A stretch of DNA of 64,000 bases. Source: Natribaculum luteum. GTDB lineage: Archaea > Halobacteriota > Halobacteria > Halobacteriales > Natrialbaceae. A program made the translations under genes and the position numbers. The stretch lies in assembly GCF_023008545.1 (NCBI RefSeq), contig NZ_CP095397.1, positions 2,779,199 to 2,843,198 on the forward strand, given 5' to 3'. The notes beneath the pieces are model-generated. The model had not been told where the DNA came from and ran no database searches. It saw nothing but the letters and a program-made list of their open reading frames with translations. Below, in pieces: positions 62,485-64,000 of the stretch; position 1 is the stretch's first letter; every line of letters begins with the position of its first letter.

Positions 62485-63678
62485 ATGGCAGACAGCGACG
62501 ACGCGCCACGAGTAGGAGAGCTGACACCACCGGAACGAACGCTGATGGGTCCTGGCCCGAGCGACGTCAATCCGCGCGTGCTGCGCGCGATGAGCACGCC
62601 GCTGGTGGGACACCTCGATCCCTCGTTCGTCGAGATCATGGACGAGGTCCAGGAACTCCTGCGGTACACCTTCCGGACGGACAACGAGTGGACGATTCCC
62701 GTCTCCGGCACCGGCTCTGCGTCGATGGAGACGGCCATCGGGAATCTGGTCGAACCGGGCGATACGATGCTCGTCCCGACGAACGGCTACTTCGGCGGTC
62801 GCATGGCCTCGATGGCCCGCCGCGCCGGCGGCGAGGTCGTCGAAGTCGACGCACCCTGGGGCGAACCGCTCGATCCCGCCGACGTCGAGGCCGCACTCGC
62901 CGAACACGAACCCGACGTCTTCGGCTTCGTCCACGCGGAGACGAGCACGGGCGTCCGCCAGCCCGACGTGCCGGCGCTCACCGAAGCGGCCCACGACCAC
63001 GGCGCGCTCGTGATCGCCGACACCGTCACCTCGCTGGGCGGCGTCGAACTCCGCGTCGACGAGTGGGACATCGACGTGGCCTACTCGGGCCCACAGAAGT
63101 GTCTCTCCTGTCCGCCGGGTGCGAGCCCGCTGACGCTCTCGGACGAGGCGATGGAGAAGGTGCTCTCCCGTGAGGAGGATCCCCGGTCGTGGTACCTCGA
63201 CCTCTCCCTGCTCGAGGGCTACTGGGGTGACGAGCGGGCCTACCACCACACCGCCCCGATCACGAACGTCTACGCGATCCGCGAGGCGCTGCGGCTGGTC
63301 GCCGAGGAGGGAATCGAGGAGCGCTGGGACCGCCACGAACGCATGGCCGGTGCGCTGAAGGCGGGCGTCGAGGCAATGGGGCTCGAGATGAACGCCCCCG
63401 ACGAGTACTGGCTGCCGAGCCTGAACGCCGTCCGCGTCCCCGAGGGCGTCGACGACGGCGAGGTCTGTGCCGAGCTGCTCGAGCGCTACGACCTGGAGAT
63501 CGCCGGCGGACTCGGCGACCTCTCTGGCGAGATCTTCAGAATCGGCTGTATGGGCCACTCCGCACGGCCGGAGAACGTGCTGTTCGTCGTGACCGCGCTG
63601 GGTGACGTCCTCGAGTCGATGGGCGCGGACGTCGACGCCGAGGCGGGCGTCGCAGCGGCGCGACGCCACCTACGCTGA
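62485..63678 (+). CDS. Class V aminotransferase (alanine-glyoxylate/serine-pyruvate type)
   Basis: 397 residues, PLP-dependent, fold type I. Visible: LMGPGPSDVNPRVLRAM at the N-terminus, GTGSASMETAI, HAETSTGVRQPDV, IADTVTSLGGVELRVDEW with the PLP Asp, the Schiff-base Lys in YSGPQKCLSCPPG, and GLGDLSGEIFRIGCMGH near the end. It likely uses glyoxylate or pyruvate as amino acceptor. The ATG at 62485 is preferred; GGCTTTTGG ~27 nt upstream is a possible promoter. Confidence 0.93.
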   Translation: MADSDDAPRVGELTPPERTLMGPGPSDVNPRVLRAMSTPLVGHLDPSFVEIMDEVQELLRYTFRTDNEWTIPVSGTGSASMETAIGNLVEPGDTMLVPTNGYFGGRMASMARRAGGEVVEVDAPWGEPLDPADVEAALAEHEPDVFGFVHAETSTGVRQPDVPALTEAAHDHGALVIADTVTSLGGVELRVDEWDIDVAYSGPQKCLSCPPGASPLTLSDEAMEKVLSREEDPRSWYLDLSLLEGYWGDERAYHHTAPITNVYAIREALRLVAEEGIEERWDRHERMAGALKAGVEAMGLEMNAPDEYWLPSLNAVRVPEGVDDGEVCAELLERYDLEIAGGLGDLSGEIFRIGCMGHSARPENVLFVVTALGDVLESMGADVDAEAGVAAARRHLR

Positions 63679-63990
63679 TACTCTCGGTCCTGGTGGAGCG
63701 CGTTCGACCTGATACTCTTCTCCGTCGACGACGATGACGGCCCACTCGTAGTCGGGATCGGTCTCGCGAAGTCGCCGCTCGAGGCCGTCTGCGTCTTCCG
63801 GTTGTGCGACGAAACAGCGGAATTCACCGGATCCAGACGGAATCTCTCGCGTATCGCTTACCGTATTCACGTAGACGACTTTCCACGCGCGTTCTGCTCT
63901 GAATTCGGGGCCGTTGCCCTCGACGGTGTAGCCGAGTTCTGCGAAAATCGACCTGGCCTGCTCGACGAGTCGCATGTTAACAGGACCCAT
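63670..63990 (-). CDS. Conserved haloarchaeal protein (DUF7116-like)
   Basis: 106 residues, soluble. MGPVNMRLVEQARSIFAELG begins the protein and GEFRCFVAQ, DYEWAVIVVDGEEYQVE are conserved-looking segments of a haloarchaeal family I recall as DUF7116. Function unknown. The stop overlaps the end of the convergent aminotransferase gene by nine bases. Confidence 0.8.
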   Translation of the reverse strand: MGPVNMRLVEQARSIFAELGYTVEGNGPEFRAERAWKVVYVNTVSDTREIPSGSGEFRCFVAQPEDADGLERRLRETDPDYEWAVIVVDGEEYQVERAPPGPRVSA

Positions 63991-64000
63991 TCAGTGGGAT

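Overview
The window is a GC-rich chromosomal segment of a haloarchaeon (class Halobacteria). Proteins are strongly acidic, TATA-like boxes (TTTATA/TTTAA) often lie about 25-30 nt before start codons (leaderless transcripts), and the gene content is diagnostic: archaeal RNA polymerase subunits D, N and K beside ribosomal proteins, halocyanin with a ba3-type oxidase, isoprenoid ether-lipid genes, TmcA, bacteriorhodopsin, dodecin and archaeal RNase J. Gene families and order suggest the Natrialbales (Natrialba/Haloterrigena/Natrinema type); this placement is inference.

Layout. 1-460: end of a membrane protein. 663-6864: translation/transcription block (tRNA-Ser, rps13, rps4, rps11, rpoD, tRNA-Leu, rpl18e, rpl13, rps9, rpoN, rpoK, eno, rps2). 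6914-10212 (minus): ba3-type oxidase operon with halocyanin. 10334-12060: mevalonate kinase and isopentenyl phosphate kinase. 12124-18390: an unknown protein, a gamma-carbonic-anhydrase-like protein and a potassium locus (TrkH, RCK channel, TrkA). 18875-23195: RNase J, prenyl synthase, glutamyl-tRNA synthetase. 23391-29485: small membrane proteins, a short zinc-finger-like protein, UspA, SDR, TmcA. 29732-31182: rpl7ae-rps28e-rpl24e-ndk. 31451-40023: HTH protein, superoxide dismutase, a 991-aa flavo-iron-sulfur dehydrogenase, hydrolases, a membrane-anchored regulator. 40116-42747: tRNA-Glu and a low-GC scar of an integrated element with duplicated tRNA 3' end and a truncated integrase. 42748-50222: DUF302, enoyl-CoA hydratase, geranylgeranyl-reductase-type flavoprotein and an aa3-type oxidase (coxC, coxA, coxB). 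50611-57795: pncB, bacteriorhodopsin, hisD, an IscA-like protein, dodecin and a PD-(D/E)XK-like protein. 57861-63990: Dpp-type ABC transporter, class V aminotransferase, a conserved small protein.

How the parts fit. Two terminal oxidases (blue-copper-linked ba3 and aa3), bacteriorhodopsin and the potassium uptake/channel genes describe energy conversion and osmoadaptation of a salt-in aerobe. Mevalonate kinase, isopentenyl phosphate kinase, IdsA and the geranylgeranyl reductase belong to archaeal lipid synthesis.

Signals beyond routine annotation: (i) the rpl7ae leader folds into a long stem with a box-C-like internal loop directly before the Shine-Dalgarno, a candidate autoregulatory kink-turn; (ii) an ~83-bp dispersed repeat occurs three times, one copy forming the truncated 3' end of the integrase; (iii) rpl13 carries an in-frame insert made of GAA-loop palindromes, and rpl24e an acidic tail built from perfect 18-bp tandem repeats; (iv) a dyad with a UAS-like half-site precedes bop; (v) dppF looks frameshifted at an A5C5 run.
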